From Pegoplata infirma (Eukaryota > Arthropoda > Insecta > Diptera > Anthomyiidae), in assembly GCA_963921195.1 (NCBI GenBank), contig OY992541.1, positions 14,922,644 through 14,986,643 of the forward strand: DNA of 64,000 nucleotides. Reading direction: 5' to 3'. Made by a program: the position numbers and the translations under genes. The notes beneath the pieces were generated by a model, which did not search any database, was not told where the DNA came from, and saw only the letters and a program-made list of their open reading frames with translations. Numbering within the stretch: the stretch's first letter is position 1; every line of letters begins with the position of its first letter. Below, one piece after another: positions 1 through 12,178 of this stretch.

Positions 1-348
1 TTTTGTTTGTTTTATTAGAGGCACAGTCATATAATAGCCTATTCACATCTACCGAAAATATTGTAGATTTTAGCTGAAATCTGACTTAAAAATCTATGCC
101 GTTTACATATACATTTTTTGACGTAAAGCGAGATTTTGTTTTAGCAACCCTGTTTATTTTTGTAAACAAAAAAAAAACTCAATCGGAATTATTCCAAAAC
201 AGCATTTATCTTCGGCCGAAAGATGGAATTTTTTGTTTAACGAGAGTATCCAATGACAAAAACACCAAGAAACCTCTATTTGTCTAGAGATGCTTTGTTG
301 ATATCAAGATTTCTTAACCTTTTGGTCGGTGAAGGGCCGACATCATAG
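1..348. other. AT-rich flank, nothing recognised
   Basis: No coding or repeat structure that I can support. The short open frame at 96-287 has no recognisable motif and I treat it as chance. Confidence 0.4.
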
Positions 349-350
349 TA

Positions 351-3300
351 CACCCAAAAAAATAACTAGTGTTAAACAGTCTAATGTGACTTAGGTAAAT
401 TTTTTTTATATTGAGTTCAAGAAATTGCTCAAGTTTTAACTAAATTGTATATGACATTTATTTTGTAAAATAGCGTTGTTTACAATATTAAATTTAACAT
501 ACACAAACTTGAATCTTTTACCTAAGTTTTTTTTTATAAATATAAATAAATTTAATTCGATAAAGTCGACATATTAATGCCACATTGTAAACAACAAATT
601 GACAACAAATTGTCTTTAATTTTTTATAAAATATATGTATGTATGAGGAACTAATTTATTTAATTAATTAATTAAAAAGGTAAGCAAAATAATGTGTTTA
701 TATATTTGATAAACGTATATTAACCAAAATATTAACTTTCAGTTGCAGATGGTGGTGGTTTATCCGAACATTTGCGGCATCCGCCACGCAACTTGTAAAA
801 ATACATTACTTGGAATCTCCACCCAATGTAGGCTGTTTAAATTTTAAGGAACTCCACAAAAAAACATAAAACAATTGGTCTCCGGTTCGCAGTGTTGGTC
901 AATAGTAGACACAAAAGCAGATCCAGAAAATGACTTGAGGTTTTTGATTGCAGATTCCGGTTAGTGATAATTCAGCATCTACAGAAAAAATTCTTTAGAA
1001 AAATAGTCTCACAATATGGTACTTCTATAGAACAATTGTCTCAGAATCTGAAAATTGTTCTAAAGAAAAATTGTCTTAGAATCTATGATTTTTTCTATTG
1101 AAAAATTGTATCAGAACCTGAGACTTTTTCTGTAGAAAAATTGTCACAGAATCTAAAATTTGTTCTGTAGAAAAATTGTGTCAGAATCTGAGTTTTTTTC
1201 TATAGGAAAATTGTTTAAGAATTTACGACTTTTTTATAGAAAAATTGTCTCAAAATGCAAGACTTTTTCTATAGAAAAAATTTCTCAGAAATAGAGAATT
1301 TTTCTATAGAAAAAAATTCTCAGAATTACAGAATTTTTTCTATAGTAAATTTCTGAAAGACAATTTTTCTTTAGAATATTTTTTGAAAGACAATTTTTTT
1401 ATAAAAAAATTTTCAAGCAATATTTCCATAGAAAATATCTCTAAAAACAATTTTTGTATAAAAATTTCTCAAGGACAATTTTTCTATAGAAAATTTCTGA
1501 AAGACAATTCTTCTATAGAAAATTTCTTAAAGACAAGTTTTCTATAAAAATTTTTTTAAATACAATTTTTTATAAAAAATTTCTCATACAATTTTTCTAT
1601 AGAAAATATGTATTAAGACAATTTTTCTTTAAAAATTTCTCAAAGTCAATTTTTCCATAGAAAATTTCTTAAAGACAATTTTTCTCTAGAAATGTCTGAA
1701 AGACAATTTTTCTACAGAAAATTTCTGAAAGACAATTTTTCTATACATACTTTCTAAAAAAACAAAAAAATATCTAAAGAAAAGTTGTTTTTACGAAATT
1801 TTTTACAGAATAATTTTCTATAGAAAAACTGTCTTTTCTATAGAAAAATTATCTTTAAGAAATTTTCTTTACAAAAATTGTCTTTGAAAAAGTTTCTATT
1901 AAAAATTGTCTTTAAAAAATTTTTATAGAAAAAAATGCCTTTAAGACATTTTCTATAGAAAAATTGTATTTGAAAAATTTTCTATTTAAAAATGCCTTTA
2001 AGACATTTTCTATAGAAAAATTGTATTTGAAAAATTTTCTATTTAAAAATTGTCTTTGACAAAGTTTTTATAGAAAAATTGTCTTTAAGAAATTTTCTAT
2101 AGAAAAATTGTCTTTCAGAAATTTTCTATAGAAAAATTGACTTTCAGAAATGTTCTATAGAAAAATTGTCCTTGAGAAATTTTCTATAAAAATTTTTTAT
2201 TAAAATTTTTTCAAAAATTTTCTACAGAAAAATTTTCTTTAAGAAATTTTCTCTGAAAACCTGTCTTTCAGAAATTTTCTATAGAAAAATTTTCTTTCAG
2301 AAATTTTCTGTAAAAAAATTGTCTCAGAAAAAATTTTTTTTCAGAAATTTTCTATAGAAAACCTGTCTTTTAGAAATTTTATATAGAAAAATTGTTTTTC
2401 AGAAATTTTCTGCAGAAAAATTGTCTCTCAGCATTTTTCTTTAAAAAATTGTCTTTGAGAAAGTTTCTATAGATTTTTTTTTTTTTTTTTTAAATTTCTA
2501 TTAAAAAATTATCTTTGAGAAGTTTTCTATATAAAAATTATGTTTGGAAAATTTTCTATAGAAAAATTATCTTTAAAAAATTTTCTATTTAAGAATTGTC
2601 TTTGAGAAATTTTCTGTAGAAAAATTGTCCTTGGGAATTGTCTTTGAGAATTTTTCTATGGAAAATTATTTTTCAAAAATATTCTCTAGAAAAATTTCTC
2701 TCAGAAATTTTCTATAGAAATATTGTCTAAGAAATTTTCTTTAGAATAATTGTCTTTGAGAATTTTTCTGTGAAAATTGCCTTTCAGAAGTATTCTATGG
2801 AAAAATTGTGTTTGAGAAAGTTTCCATAGAAAGATTGTCTTTCAGAAATTTTCTACAGAAAACCTGTCTTTCAGAAATTTTATATAGAAAAACTGTCTTT
2901 GAAAAAGTTTCTGTAGAAAAATTGTCTTTGAGAAATATTTTATAGAAAAATTGTCTTTGAGAAATATTCTATAAAAAAATTGTCTTTCAGAAAATTTCTA
3001 TAAAAAATTTTCTATAGAAAAATTGTTGTTCAAAAATTTTCTATAGAAAAATTAACTTTCAAAATTTTTTTTAGAAAAATTGTCTTTCAGAAATTTTCTA
3101 TAGAAAAATTGTCTTCCAGAAATTTTCTATCGAAAAATTTTCTATAGAAGAATTGTCTTTCAGAAAATTTCTACAGAAAAATTGCCTTTCAGAAATTTTC
3201 TATGAAAAATTATCTTTGTGAAATTTTCTATAGAAAAATTATATTTTTTAATTGGTTTAAAACCAATTTTCTATAGAAAAATTGGTTTTAAAACATTTTC

Positions 3301-4462
3301 TATTAAAGAATTGTCTTTGAGGAATTTTCTGTAGAATAATTGTCTTTGGGAAATTTTCTATAGAAAAATTATGTTTAAAAAATTTTCTATTAAAGAATTA
3401 TCTTTGAGAAATTTTTTATAGAAAAATTGTCTTTGAGAAATTTTTTATAGAAATTTTTTTTAAAAATTGGCTTGAAAAAGTTTTCTATAGAAAAATTGTC
3501 GTCAAAAACTTTCTATAGAAAAATTATCTTTCAGAAATTTTCTATAGAAAAATTGTCAACCAGAAATTTTCTATCGAAAAATTTTCTTTCGGAAATTTTT
3601 AATAGAAAAATTGGCGTTCAGAAAGTTTCTATAGAAAAACTGTCTTTCAGGAATTTGCTATAGAAGAATTGTTTTTTAGAAAATTTCTATAGAAAATTTT
3701 ACTTTAAGAAATTTTCTATAGGAGTATTTTCTTTCAGAAATTTTCTGTAGAAAAATTATTTCTCAGAAATTTTCTATAAAAAAATTGTCTTTGAAAAATT
3801 TTCTATAGAAAAATTGTCTATTAAAAATTTTCTATAGAAGAATTGTCTTTGAGAAATTTTTTAAAAAAATTGTCTGTTAAAAATTTTCTATAGTAAATCT
3901 GTCTTTTAGAAATTTTTTATAGAAAAATAGTCTTTCAGAAATTTTCTATAGAAGAATTGTCTTTCAGAAAGTTTCTATAGAAAAATTGTCTGTCAGAAAT
4001 TTTCTAAAGAAGAATTGTCTTTTTATTTCTATAGAAAAATTGTCTTTGAGAAAGTTTCTATAGAAAAATTTAATTGTCACTGATCATGCTAAGTATGTAT
4101 TTTAAGCTTGTTAGTATTTATATTTTATTATAAAATTGTCCTTTATATTAAAAAAAATATTAAAAATAAATGAAATTAAAATTTATAATATTGAGCATTT
4201 TGTATGGAAGGGGATATATAAAACTATTAAATCAACCTAAAAAAAATACGTTATTTGACCAGTCAAACTGTACCATTTATTTAAATATATTGGCTAAATA
4301 AACAAAATTAAATTTGAAATAATGCTTAAATGCATTTTGTAAGTTTACCTAAGTTGATTCGGGTAATATGCAAAGAAACTTTTCAAGTTGGATTCCTGCG
4401 AAAAATCTTAGGTAAATTATACGCTAAAATTAAATAATCTCACAATTGTTTTTTTTTGGGTG
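351..4462. mobile_element. TA-flanked TIR element carrying a minisatellite
   Basis: The left end reads CACCCAAAAAAA and the right end TTTTTTTGGGTG. Each is flanked by TA (349-350 and 4463-4464), the duplication expected of Tc1/mariner-type or similar non-autonomous elements. The interior holds AT-rich sequence and the large minisatellite at about 970-4075. There is no transposase frame. That the minisatellite grew inside a transposon is inferred from these ends; the TIR is short, so two independent elements remain possible. Confidence 0.55.
970..4075. repeat. 29-32 bp minisatellite with palindromic core
   Basis: About one hundred degenerate units. The common plus-strand form is GAAATTTTCTATAGAAAAAT followed by TGTCTTTCA. 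Each unit holds the 14-bp palindrome TTTTCTATAGAAAA. Units from about 970-1340 carry a longer CAGAATCTGAGAC spacer. Units from about 1345-1780 read in the opposite orientation (GAAAGACAATTTTTC). From about 1800 onward the first orientation returns. Short ORFs here, for example 3472-3663, are repeat artefacts. Confidence 0.9.
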
Positions 4463-4914
4463 TAAGCGGATAGCACATTTCTTCTATGGCTCTAAATAAA
4501 ATCCAATAATACCCATTATAACTATCAATAAAAACACGTTTGTGTTATATCTGCCATTGTTTCAGTTAAGTTTTTTGATATATTAAAAATATAATTTTTT
4601 ACAAATATTTCTAATATAACATTCCTGCTTTTCATATCCCATAGTTAAATAGACTTGACACAGACATTATTATTTTTTATTATCAAATTGGTGATATTGG
4701 AATGTTTCTAAACTTAAAACGCTGTTTAATATATGTTTGCATATAGATGTTGGCGTTTTTAATTTTTTTTCTTATTGTTAGTTGTCCACAAATTTTTGAA
4801 AAAATAAAACAAAAAACATGGCCGTGCTGCCAATACATCAACACTGTGACGTGTCTGGGTTTTCTGTATGCTATCGAAATGTTATAAAATCTCCTAAAAG
4901 TTATAGAAAATTTA

Positions 4915-5035
4915 TGAGATTTTAGTAAAATCTCATTACGAACGAGATTTTACTTTATATGGGGAATCTCATTAAAATCTCATAAAATAATAGAGATTTT
5001 AATCAAAATCTCGTTTAAACGAGATTTTGCTCAGG
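4915..5035. repeat. Cluster of GAGATTTTA palindromes
   Basis: Several copies of GAGATTTT and its complement alternate. One pair, 4915-4935, forms a near-perfect 21-bp palindrome centred on AGT. It looks like the core of a small non-autonomous transposon, but I could not fix TIR ends or a target duplication. Confidence 0.45.
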
Positions 5036-5256
5036 TGTGAATTGCCTATAATATAAGAATTTAAGAACGCATAATGTGCGGTTCACACTTGCTATTTTTG
5101 AGAGTTTAAGGGCTACGTGTTTAAAAAATTCTTTGTTCTGTATCCATTACGTTTTTATTATGTTACTGGTGTTTTGTTCAACAACTTGTTTAGGTACAAA
5201 CGCTTACTTTCCATATTTGATACCACTTTGGTACCACCGACCCTCTTTGGGTTAAT

Positions 5257-5328
5257 ACTAGTTAGAATCTATTTTGCTCCTCTTTAAATACAACATTGTA
5301 TGGAGTATTTATATAGATTCTAACTAGT
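5257..5328. repeat. Short hairpin with perfect 16-bp stem
   Basis: ACTAGTTAGAATCTAT at 5257-5272 is matched exactly by its complement at 5313-5328, around a 40-bp loop. This is consistent with a tiny MITE or the end of a fold-back element. No target duplication is visible. Confidence 0.6.
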
Positions 5329-6572
5329 AAACCGATAACGGTATTCTAAACATTGTTTGTCGCCCGGTCCTTTTTAGTTTTACAACTAATAAGATTACTC
5401 GTTGATCAACCATCGTTTGCATTACATGCAAAATACATCGTTTTGTAATCCTTTATAAGGTAATATTTTACATAAATAAAAATCTTAGGATTTTTCCTAT
5501 TTTTAATATAAAAACATTCGTGTTTTATTTTCTTTCCATTTCTACGGAAACATTTGGTCCATTCGTCACGGATTACGACGAGACATTGGAAAATTTGGAG
5601 GAAAAAATTAATTAATTTATTTTTTTCCAATACACAGCCATCTTGGTGCAGCTGCAGCAACAACCTTTTTTATTTTTTGAAAATAAATATTTTTTCTCCG
5701 GAAATAAGGTGCGTACATTGTTTTTATTTAAAGTGAAAGTGCATATAAAATTATAAATATAAATTCGCGTTATAATAGAAAAAATAAAAATATTTTATAA
5801 AAAATTATTTGTCGTTTTGCCGACGGCATTTCATTAAAAAATTTAATACTTTTTTTCTATTACAAAAGATCGTTTTACAACCTTGTCGCGATTTTTTATT
5901 CAACCGTGCATTTGTGACGTTTATTTTGTTTTAAAATTCGTTGATACTTTTTGATCCAACGAAGTGTTTGTTTACGTGGACGGACATTATTTTTTTTCTA
6001 TAAAAATTTTATTTAATTTAACTTTAAATTTTAATAAAAAGTAAAAAAAGAATTCCCTTTAAATATTAACAGAAAAATTAAGTGAAGTGATTAACAATTT
6101 ATTTCCCTTATATTTAATACCAAAAGGTCGTCGGTAGTGTTAAAAAAGTTTATTTTTTTATAACATAAATTTTTGTGAAAAAATATTCATACAATCATAC
6201 ATAAATTTTTTTGCATTACAAAATATAATAAATATACAAGACGGGTGTTTTTTCATAAACAAATTTTGTTTATGGCAACCGAAAACTTCGGTTGTTGTTA
6301 TTAAACTATGCAGTTGGCTGTAAATTCGGCTGGCACAACTAAACTGTTCTCTCTGTGTAGGGACGGGGAATTAAGGGAAGAAACGGGCGTGGAAAAATTA
6401 TGTTTTTACATCTTACATAATTTTGAAGACACCATATGACCTTGAAAGATGAAAGTTAGAATACATATGGTACGGACTATGGCAAAGATCAACTCTGACC
6501 TGGATATCCAGTGAAAGGGCGGAAATACAAAAAATTCGTTGTGAATTTTCTTCAGTTTGTATATATAATCTG

Positions 6573-7125
6573 TAGGGATGAGATTTTCATGCACTAAAAA
6601 ATCGAAAATATGCGCTTAAAATATGCACTAAAAAATTCACAATATGCACTAAAAAACCTTAAAATATGCACTAAAAAATAAAAGGTGTACAATAAAAATC
6701 TTATTTTCATTGGAAAAACTTTTTAAAAGGAAAAAAATCAAGGCCGGGTTTAAATAGTAACATTTAAAACTTAAAATAAGCAATTTTTTTTTTTAGAAAT
6801 TAAGAAAATTTATAAAATAAATTAAAAAAAATAATTTTTCTTATTTAAAATTTAAAAAAATGAAAAAATAAATTTCAATTTGCGTATTTGCTTAGTTAAG
6901 CCAAAATATGCAAAAATATGCACTTAAAAACTGGAAATATGCACAAAATATGCATTTAAAATCAAAATATGCAAGAATATGCATTTTCACCAAAATATGC
7001 AAGAATATGCAAAAACAAATCGATGCCATTTTAACGCAAATTTCTTGATTCGGAAAAATAATTGGTCGATATCGTTTTTAGACTATCGACAAAAAACATG
7101 CATTTGCATGGAAATCTCATCCCTA
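6573..7125. mobile_element. hAT-type non-autonomous element, 553 bp
   Basis: TIRs of 21 bp with one mismatch begin TAGGGATGAGATTTTCATG and end CATGGAAATCTCATCCCTA. The 8-bp target duplication ATAATCTG is at 6565-6572 and 7126-7133. The unoccupied site is preserved in the related repeat at 10850-10857, which proves the boundaries. An 8-bp duplication and TAGGGATG ends are typical of the hAT superfamily. Both subterminal zones are packed with ATATGCA words, likely transposase-binding repeats. There is no ORF of note. Confidence 0.9.
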
Positions 7126-7583
7126 ATAATCTGTAACGTTGCCGGATTTTCGGCCTTTAAGTCAGGGGGAGTGGCGGAAGATGGCGAAATTTAGTTTTTA
7201 AATATTTAAACTATTTCTGAAACCCCTAATGACTAAGGAAGCTGAAAATTGTAAAGCATAAAGTCTTGACAATGGACCATATCCTTATGAAGTCAGATTT
7301 AATATTTAAACTGTGTACGGAGAATTATAAGGAAAAATGTTAGTGGAAAAATGTTTGTGTTTTTTAACATTTTAACTAATTTTAAAACCCTTCATGATAA
7401 AAAGAAAGATAAAAATTGCCATGTATATAGGAGTGACCATGGGACAGATCCACACGATGGATTTTTGATATCCGGTTTATGGACGGAGAGACGAAATGGG
7501 CGTGCTAAATTTAGTTCTAAAATGTTATCAATAAAACCTTTTATACTCATTAAATTTTTTTCCAGTTTGGGAAATATATTGAT

Positions 7584-8882
7584 TAGAGCTGAGTGAATTG
7601 TTCGGAGCAAAATTTTTGACAAAATCGTCTAAGATATTTGGATTCTGCATAAAATTCTAAGAAAAAATGCCGAACAAAACATGTCTCAAAAATCAGTTTT
7701 GACCCCCCCAATTTTCAAAAATAGTTTTGTACGATATACGCCTTTCCATTAATCAGCACGAGAAAAAGGGTATTTTTTGACCTGGGATCTTTAGATTGTG
7801 TACATAGATACACTATGGAGCCGTTTAGACATTCCCATTTACAGTTTTAATAAATTCCAAAATCTCGCGATTTTATTCGCGATTTTAATTTTTTAAAAAT
7901 CACAAAATATGAAAAAGTAGTGTAGTTTGATGAGCGATAACTTCTTAAGTAAATATCCGATTTTTAAAATCAAAATTGAAATTAAAAGCTTAAGTCCTCT
8001 ATATTAAACTTGAAAGTTAAAAAAAAAATGTGTTTTAAAAAAAATGCATTTAAAATGCAACTGCATTTTTTTAGTGCATTTTCGTCAACTTTCAATTCTT
8101 TTGACTTTTTTTTAATTAACATATTATGAAAGTATGACATTTTTACAAAAAAATCAGTCATCATTTTAATAGGACTCAATAGTCTTCTATTTTTAATATT
8201 TTTTTTAAATTATGCCCATATAAAAAGAAAAAAAAATGTGTGTTTTTTTTAATTTTGTTAATAAATGATTTTATGATTTCCAAATCGTTTATCGATGTAC
8301 TTTGAAGATCTATAACATCGGATTTTAATAATCAAAATTGAAATTGAAAGCTAAAATCCTCTACTTTAAACGAAAAAGTTTTAAAAAATTGTGGCAATAA
8401 AAGAATGGTGTAGTTTACCACTTTTTAATTTTATATGGATTTTTAAAAAATTAAAATCGCGAATAAAATCGCGAGTTTTTGGAATTTAATTAAACTGTAA
8501 ATGGGAATGTCTAATAGGCTCCTAACAGTATCTGGCTTCATCATAAAAAAAAAAAAATCTGAAGACCCAAGTCTAGATTTTTGCTTTTTAGCGCCCTCTA
8601 GCGGCGGTTTAGAGCAAAATAAATATTAAATATGGATTTCCCGTACCCAAAAATACCAGGTACACCTTTTAATACAAAAAAAAGCGAAATTTATTAGTAA
8701 AACAATATATTCCAAATAATAAGCCCAGCTAGAAATGTCGTATATCGTGCAAAACTATTTTTGAAAATTGGTTGGGTCAAAACTGATTTTTGAGACATGG
8801 TTTGTTCGGCATTTTTCTTAGAATTTTATGCAGAATCCTAATATGCTAGACGATTTTGTCTAAAAAATATTACTCCGCCCTA
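7584..8882. mobile_element. 1.3-kb long-TIR element with 8-bp target duplication
   Basis: The target duplication ATATTGAT is at 7576-7583 and 8883-8890, with the empty site in copy B at 11525-11532. Inverted ends exceed 150 bp (left near GACAAAATCGTCTA at about 7619; complement near 8848). A second inner inverted pair contains AAATCGCGAATAAAATCGCG words (about 7810-7910 and 8435-8525). This is a non-autonomous fold-back of the hAT or P type, judged from duplication length. It has no transposase. Confidence 0.85.
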
Positions 8883-9088
8883 ATATTGATGTAACTCAAT
8901 CTAGCAATATTAAATTTTTGAAGCACAAACATGATTTTTTATAAAGTTTGGTAAAATATTAGAACTATTGAGAAAAGTGATTTGGTGTTCCGCCTGGCAG
9001 GGACAGGCTATTCGACTAGTATAAAAATAATTTTAAATAAATAGAAATTTTTCAAAACATTTTTTTTAATATCCGCTCCTTACGGTGC

Positions 9089-9817
9089 GGGTTATACAGT
9101 CGCAACAAAAATTCGACTTTTGCCAATTTCTAAAAATTCGACTGTCAATTTTCGGAAATTCGACTTTTTTAAAAAGCCGACTTTTTCCAACCTGTAAAAA
9201 GCCGATATTTTTAAAAGTTAAAATTTAAAAATTTTTATCAAGATTGTGTACCGAAAATAAGTAAAAATAAATCGAAAACTTTTGTTTTATAGAACCGAAT
9301 TAACAGTAACAGTATTTTGATAATCGGAAATATTGGTGAAGTCTTTATTGCGATAACGGAAATAAAAAAATCCACTAAACACTTTCTGCTTCACATACCA
9401 AGCTCTGACATAAGTTTTTAAATTTTTTATTTTTGTTAAAAATAATCGATTTTTTCGATTTTTTTTTTGCGTTTTTTGAGTTTTACGTCGTATGTTCAAA
9501 ATTAAAAAATCTGGCTACGTCAGGAACTAGATGTTTTAACATTAACAGAAATAAAAAAGGTCAAAGGTCCACATATATTTTTAATTTTAAATACTACAAT
9601 AATGTATCTTTCTAATACAATAAAGACAATTTCAATCACACTTCTAAGTTGCAATTAAACTCTTTACTCCGCTGTCATTTGAGCGTTTCGGATTTTTTTT
9701 TCTCGAAGATTTTTTTTCATCTGCCACCAAGTGAAAAAACTAAGTCGAAAGTAAAAGTCCATTTCGATTTTTTTTATACAAAAAGTCAATTAATCGACTT
9801 TTCGACTATAGAACCCT
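9089..9817. mobile_element. Probable TIR element rich in TCGACTTTT words
   Basis: The left end GGGTTATACAGTCG pairs imperfectly with the right end CGACTATAGAACCC. Both inner zones carry repeated ATTCGACTTTT/AAAAGTCGA words. The flanks do not show a convincing duplication, so the ends may be off by a few bases. Small ORFs inside (9287-9499 and 9433-9615) overlap on opposite strands and have no motif. Confidence 0.5.
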
Positions 9818-9820
9818 AGG

Positions 9821-10359
9821 CGCCTTGCACATTTCATAATGAAAAAAATGCAGTGACATTTTTACACAAAAAAATATATTTTCTGTTGTTAAAAAAAGGT
9901 ATGAAGAAATAAATAAAATAAAATCAGAAATTTTGTAAAAGTTTACCAAAGTTAACCTTTTCTGATAGTAATTTAAAACGCTTATAAATTGTTGGTTCTT
10001 TAAAAATACAATGTTGTAATGGTACTGATTTTGTTTTTTTATGGTATTGAATCTTTAAAGTCGTATTTTTGTATATCCAATGTAATTGGATGTTGTATTT
10101 TTAGAAGAGTCGTAATTTCTGCCTGGGTCAGATATACTGTTACGATTTTTATTTTTCCTTTAAAAAAATGGGTTGTGGAGTTCTGAAATCAATATCTCAG
10201 AAAGTAATGGTCCGATTCTCATTAAAATTTGATACAATACGAAAATGGATAAGGAGATTCTAAAAATGCAAAAACACGTTTTGGACATAACTCGACTTAT
10301 GTTGTTATGGGGTTTTGCCACAGATGTAGTCCTAACTATTAGCATATTCTAAAGTAGCC
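9821..10359. other. AT-rich interval, nothing recognised
   Basis: No coding, TIR or tandem structure that I can support. The 61-codon open frame at 10160-10345 has no recognisable domain. Confidence 0.35.
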
Positions 10360-10931
10360 CGATTTAATATTTTTGCAATGTAGACAGGTGTTGAGAGGAA
10401 AAAGGGGCAAGGCAATATTTTGTTTTACTTTTTTTAATTTAACTAACTTTAAAGCCCTAATGACCTACGCAGCCGAAAATTGGGCAGCATATTGTCCTGA
10501 CACTGGACCATATCCTAAAGTAGGCAGACTTAAAATTTTTGGACTGTGGACGGAGAATTAAGAGGGAAAAGGGTCGTGGATACGAGTATAGAACTATCGA
10601 TGGAGCTTATCCTAAAGTAGTCAGATTTAAAAAATTTAGAATATGGACGGAGAATTAGGAGAAGAAATGGGCGTGGAAAAATAATGTTTTTACATCTTAC
10701 CTAATTTTGAAGACACCTTATGACCTTGAAAGATGAAAATTGGGATGCATATGGTACGGACTATGGCAAAGATCAACACTGACCTGGATATCCAGTTAAA
10801 GGGCGGAGATACAAAAAAATCCATTGTGAATTTTGTTCAGTTTATATATATAATCTGTAACGTAGCCGGATTTTTGGCCTTCAAGACAGGGCAGTGGCGT
10901 AAGACGGCGAATTTTAGTTTTTAAACATTTA

Positions 10932-11050
10932 GGTGGTTATTCATAAAAACTTAAATATAACTAAAGTAGGTTTATTTGACAGAAATTGCAGGCATATTTG
11001 TCAAAAAAAACCTGCAATAAGTCTACTGTAAGTATTATGAATAACAGCCC
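10932..11050. mobile_element. 119-bp MITE with TA duplication
   Basis: The ends GGTGGTTATTCATAA and TTATGAATAACAGCCC are inverted repeats flanked by TA (10930-10931 and 11051-11052). The corresponding site in copy A near 7205 is empty, which fixes the insertion. This is a Tc1/mariner-like MITE by duplication type. Confidence 0.8.
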
Positions 11051-11241
11051 TAAACTATTTCTGAAACCCCTAATGACTAAGGAAGCTGAAAATTATAAAG
11101 CATAAAGTATTGCCAATGGATCATATCCTTATGAAGTCAGATTTAATATTTAAACTGTGTACGGAGAATTATAAGGAAAAATTTAAGTGAAAAAATTGTG
11201 TTTTTTAACATTTTAGCTAATTTTACAACCCTTCGTGAATA

Positions 11242-11369
11242 AGGCTGGATTACTGAATGCTCCGTTATAAAATCACTCTCCGTTAAATTTAACTTTTCCA
11301 TACAAATTTTGACATAAGGCTCCGTTAAATCGGCAAATAGCAGCTAACTGGACATTGAGTAATCCGCCC
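11242..11369. mobile_element. 128-bp MITE with TA duplication
   Basis: The ends AGGCTGGATTACTGAATG and CATTGAGTAATCCGCCC are inverted repeats flanked by TA (11240-11241 and 11370-11371). Copy A lacks this segment near 7395. Internal CTCCGTTAAAT words occur twice. Confidence 0.75.
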
Positions 11370-11729
11370 TAAGAAAGATAAAAATTTCCATGTATAAAGG
11401 AGTGATCATGGGACAGATCCACACGATGGATTTTTGATATCCGAAGAGACGAAAATGGCGTGCTAAATTTAGTTTTAAAATTTTATCAGTAAAATCTTTT
11501 ATACTCAATAAAAGTTTGGGAAATATATTGATGGAACTCAATCTAGCAATATTAAATATTTTAAGCACAAACATAATTTTTTATAAAGTATGGTAAAAAA
11601 TTAGAATTATTGGTAAAAGTGATTTGGTGTTCCGCCTGGCAGGGACAGGCTATTCGACTAGTTAAATAATATTTTAGTAACAATTTTTTCTTATTTTATA
11701 ATACAATTTATGTTTATTTTAACAAAAAT

Positions 11730-12178
11730 CTAATTAAGAAGCATTTCTAATTTTTGTAAAAGTTGAGTTTTAATTTCATTTTGAAATAAAGATAAACGAT
11801 CGCATTCTTTCAAGTTACTTGGTAGATTGTTGAAGGTTAAACTGCCGACATATTCCAATCTTTGCTTGGTGGTTTCCAATCTGCATCTAGCTAATCTCAG
11901 ATTAGAAGAGTTTCTTGTATTAAATCTATTCTGATTTTGACTAAATTGCACAGTTCTAAATCCAATATTATTAAGCGATTTATATGTGTAAAAAAATAGC
12001 TGCTTTTGATATATTCCGTAAATGGGTAAAATTGTTTTGCAATAATCCTTGAATAATGAAACCGTACTATGCCTGGTATTTAAATTAAATATTCTGCGCT
12101 GATTGTAGAGATTTGAATTCATTAGTATTTTTATATGCGTACACTATAGCAAGGTACTCTAAACGACTATGCATTAAG
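11730..12178 (-). pseudogene. C-terminal fragment of a LINE reverse transcriptase ORF
   Basis: The 130-codon frame (11730-12122, minus) has the C-terminal layout of CR1/Jockey-type LINE ORF2: a run of conserved Leu/Arg residues, then LRLARCRLETTKQRLEYVG and FNNLPSNLK near the end. Upstream on the minus strand a second frame gives HSRLEYLAIVYAYKN, the segment just after the palm in such proteins, so at least one frameshift lies near 12100. The gene is then interrupted by the MITE at 12179-12577; codons on the far side rejoin in the same frame if the MITE is excised. The fragment is severely 5'-truncated. Confidence 0.7.

Larger units (their letters stand above)
4465..6240. other. Gene-free AT-rich stretch with small palindromes
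   Basis: No convincing coding region. It holds a palindrome cluster (4915-5035) and a 72-bp hairpin (5257-5328). From about 5340 to 6000 the sequence looks less repetitive (for example a CATCTTGGTGCAGCTGCAGC segment near 5638) and could be unique host sequence such as an untranslated exon, but no splice-supported ORF is visible. Confidence 0.35.
6361..9020. mobile_element. Helitron-like repeat, copy A
   Basis: This matches copy B (10360-11661) over several hundred bases. The match includes diverged internal units with the words ATGGTACGGACTATGGCAAA and TGACCTGGATATCCAGT. Both copies end in the same 3' tail: a GCCTG...CAGGC hairpin, seven bases, then ACTAGT, after which the flanks diverge. 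A hairpin followed by CTAG and a T is the classical Helitron 3' end. No Rep/helicase is present. The left boundary is uncertain; copy A lacks the first ~300 bp of copy B. Confidence 0.6.
10360..11661. mobile_element. Helitron-like repeat, copy B
   Basis: Partner of copy A. It is made of several diverged units of roughly 200-330 bp, each with phrases such as GACGGAGAATTA(A/G)G and ATATCCTAAAGTAG. It ends in the same GCCTGGCAGGGACAGGC hairpin followed by TATTCGACTAGT; after 11662 it no longer matches copy A. It lacks the two insertions found in copy A but has two of its own (10932 and 11242). The left end is approximate. Confidence 0.6.

Noticed and set aside
3472..3663. 63-codon ORF with repeated FSIEKLS words
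   Set aside because: Translation of the minisatellite unit.
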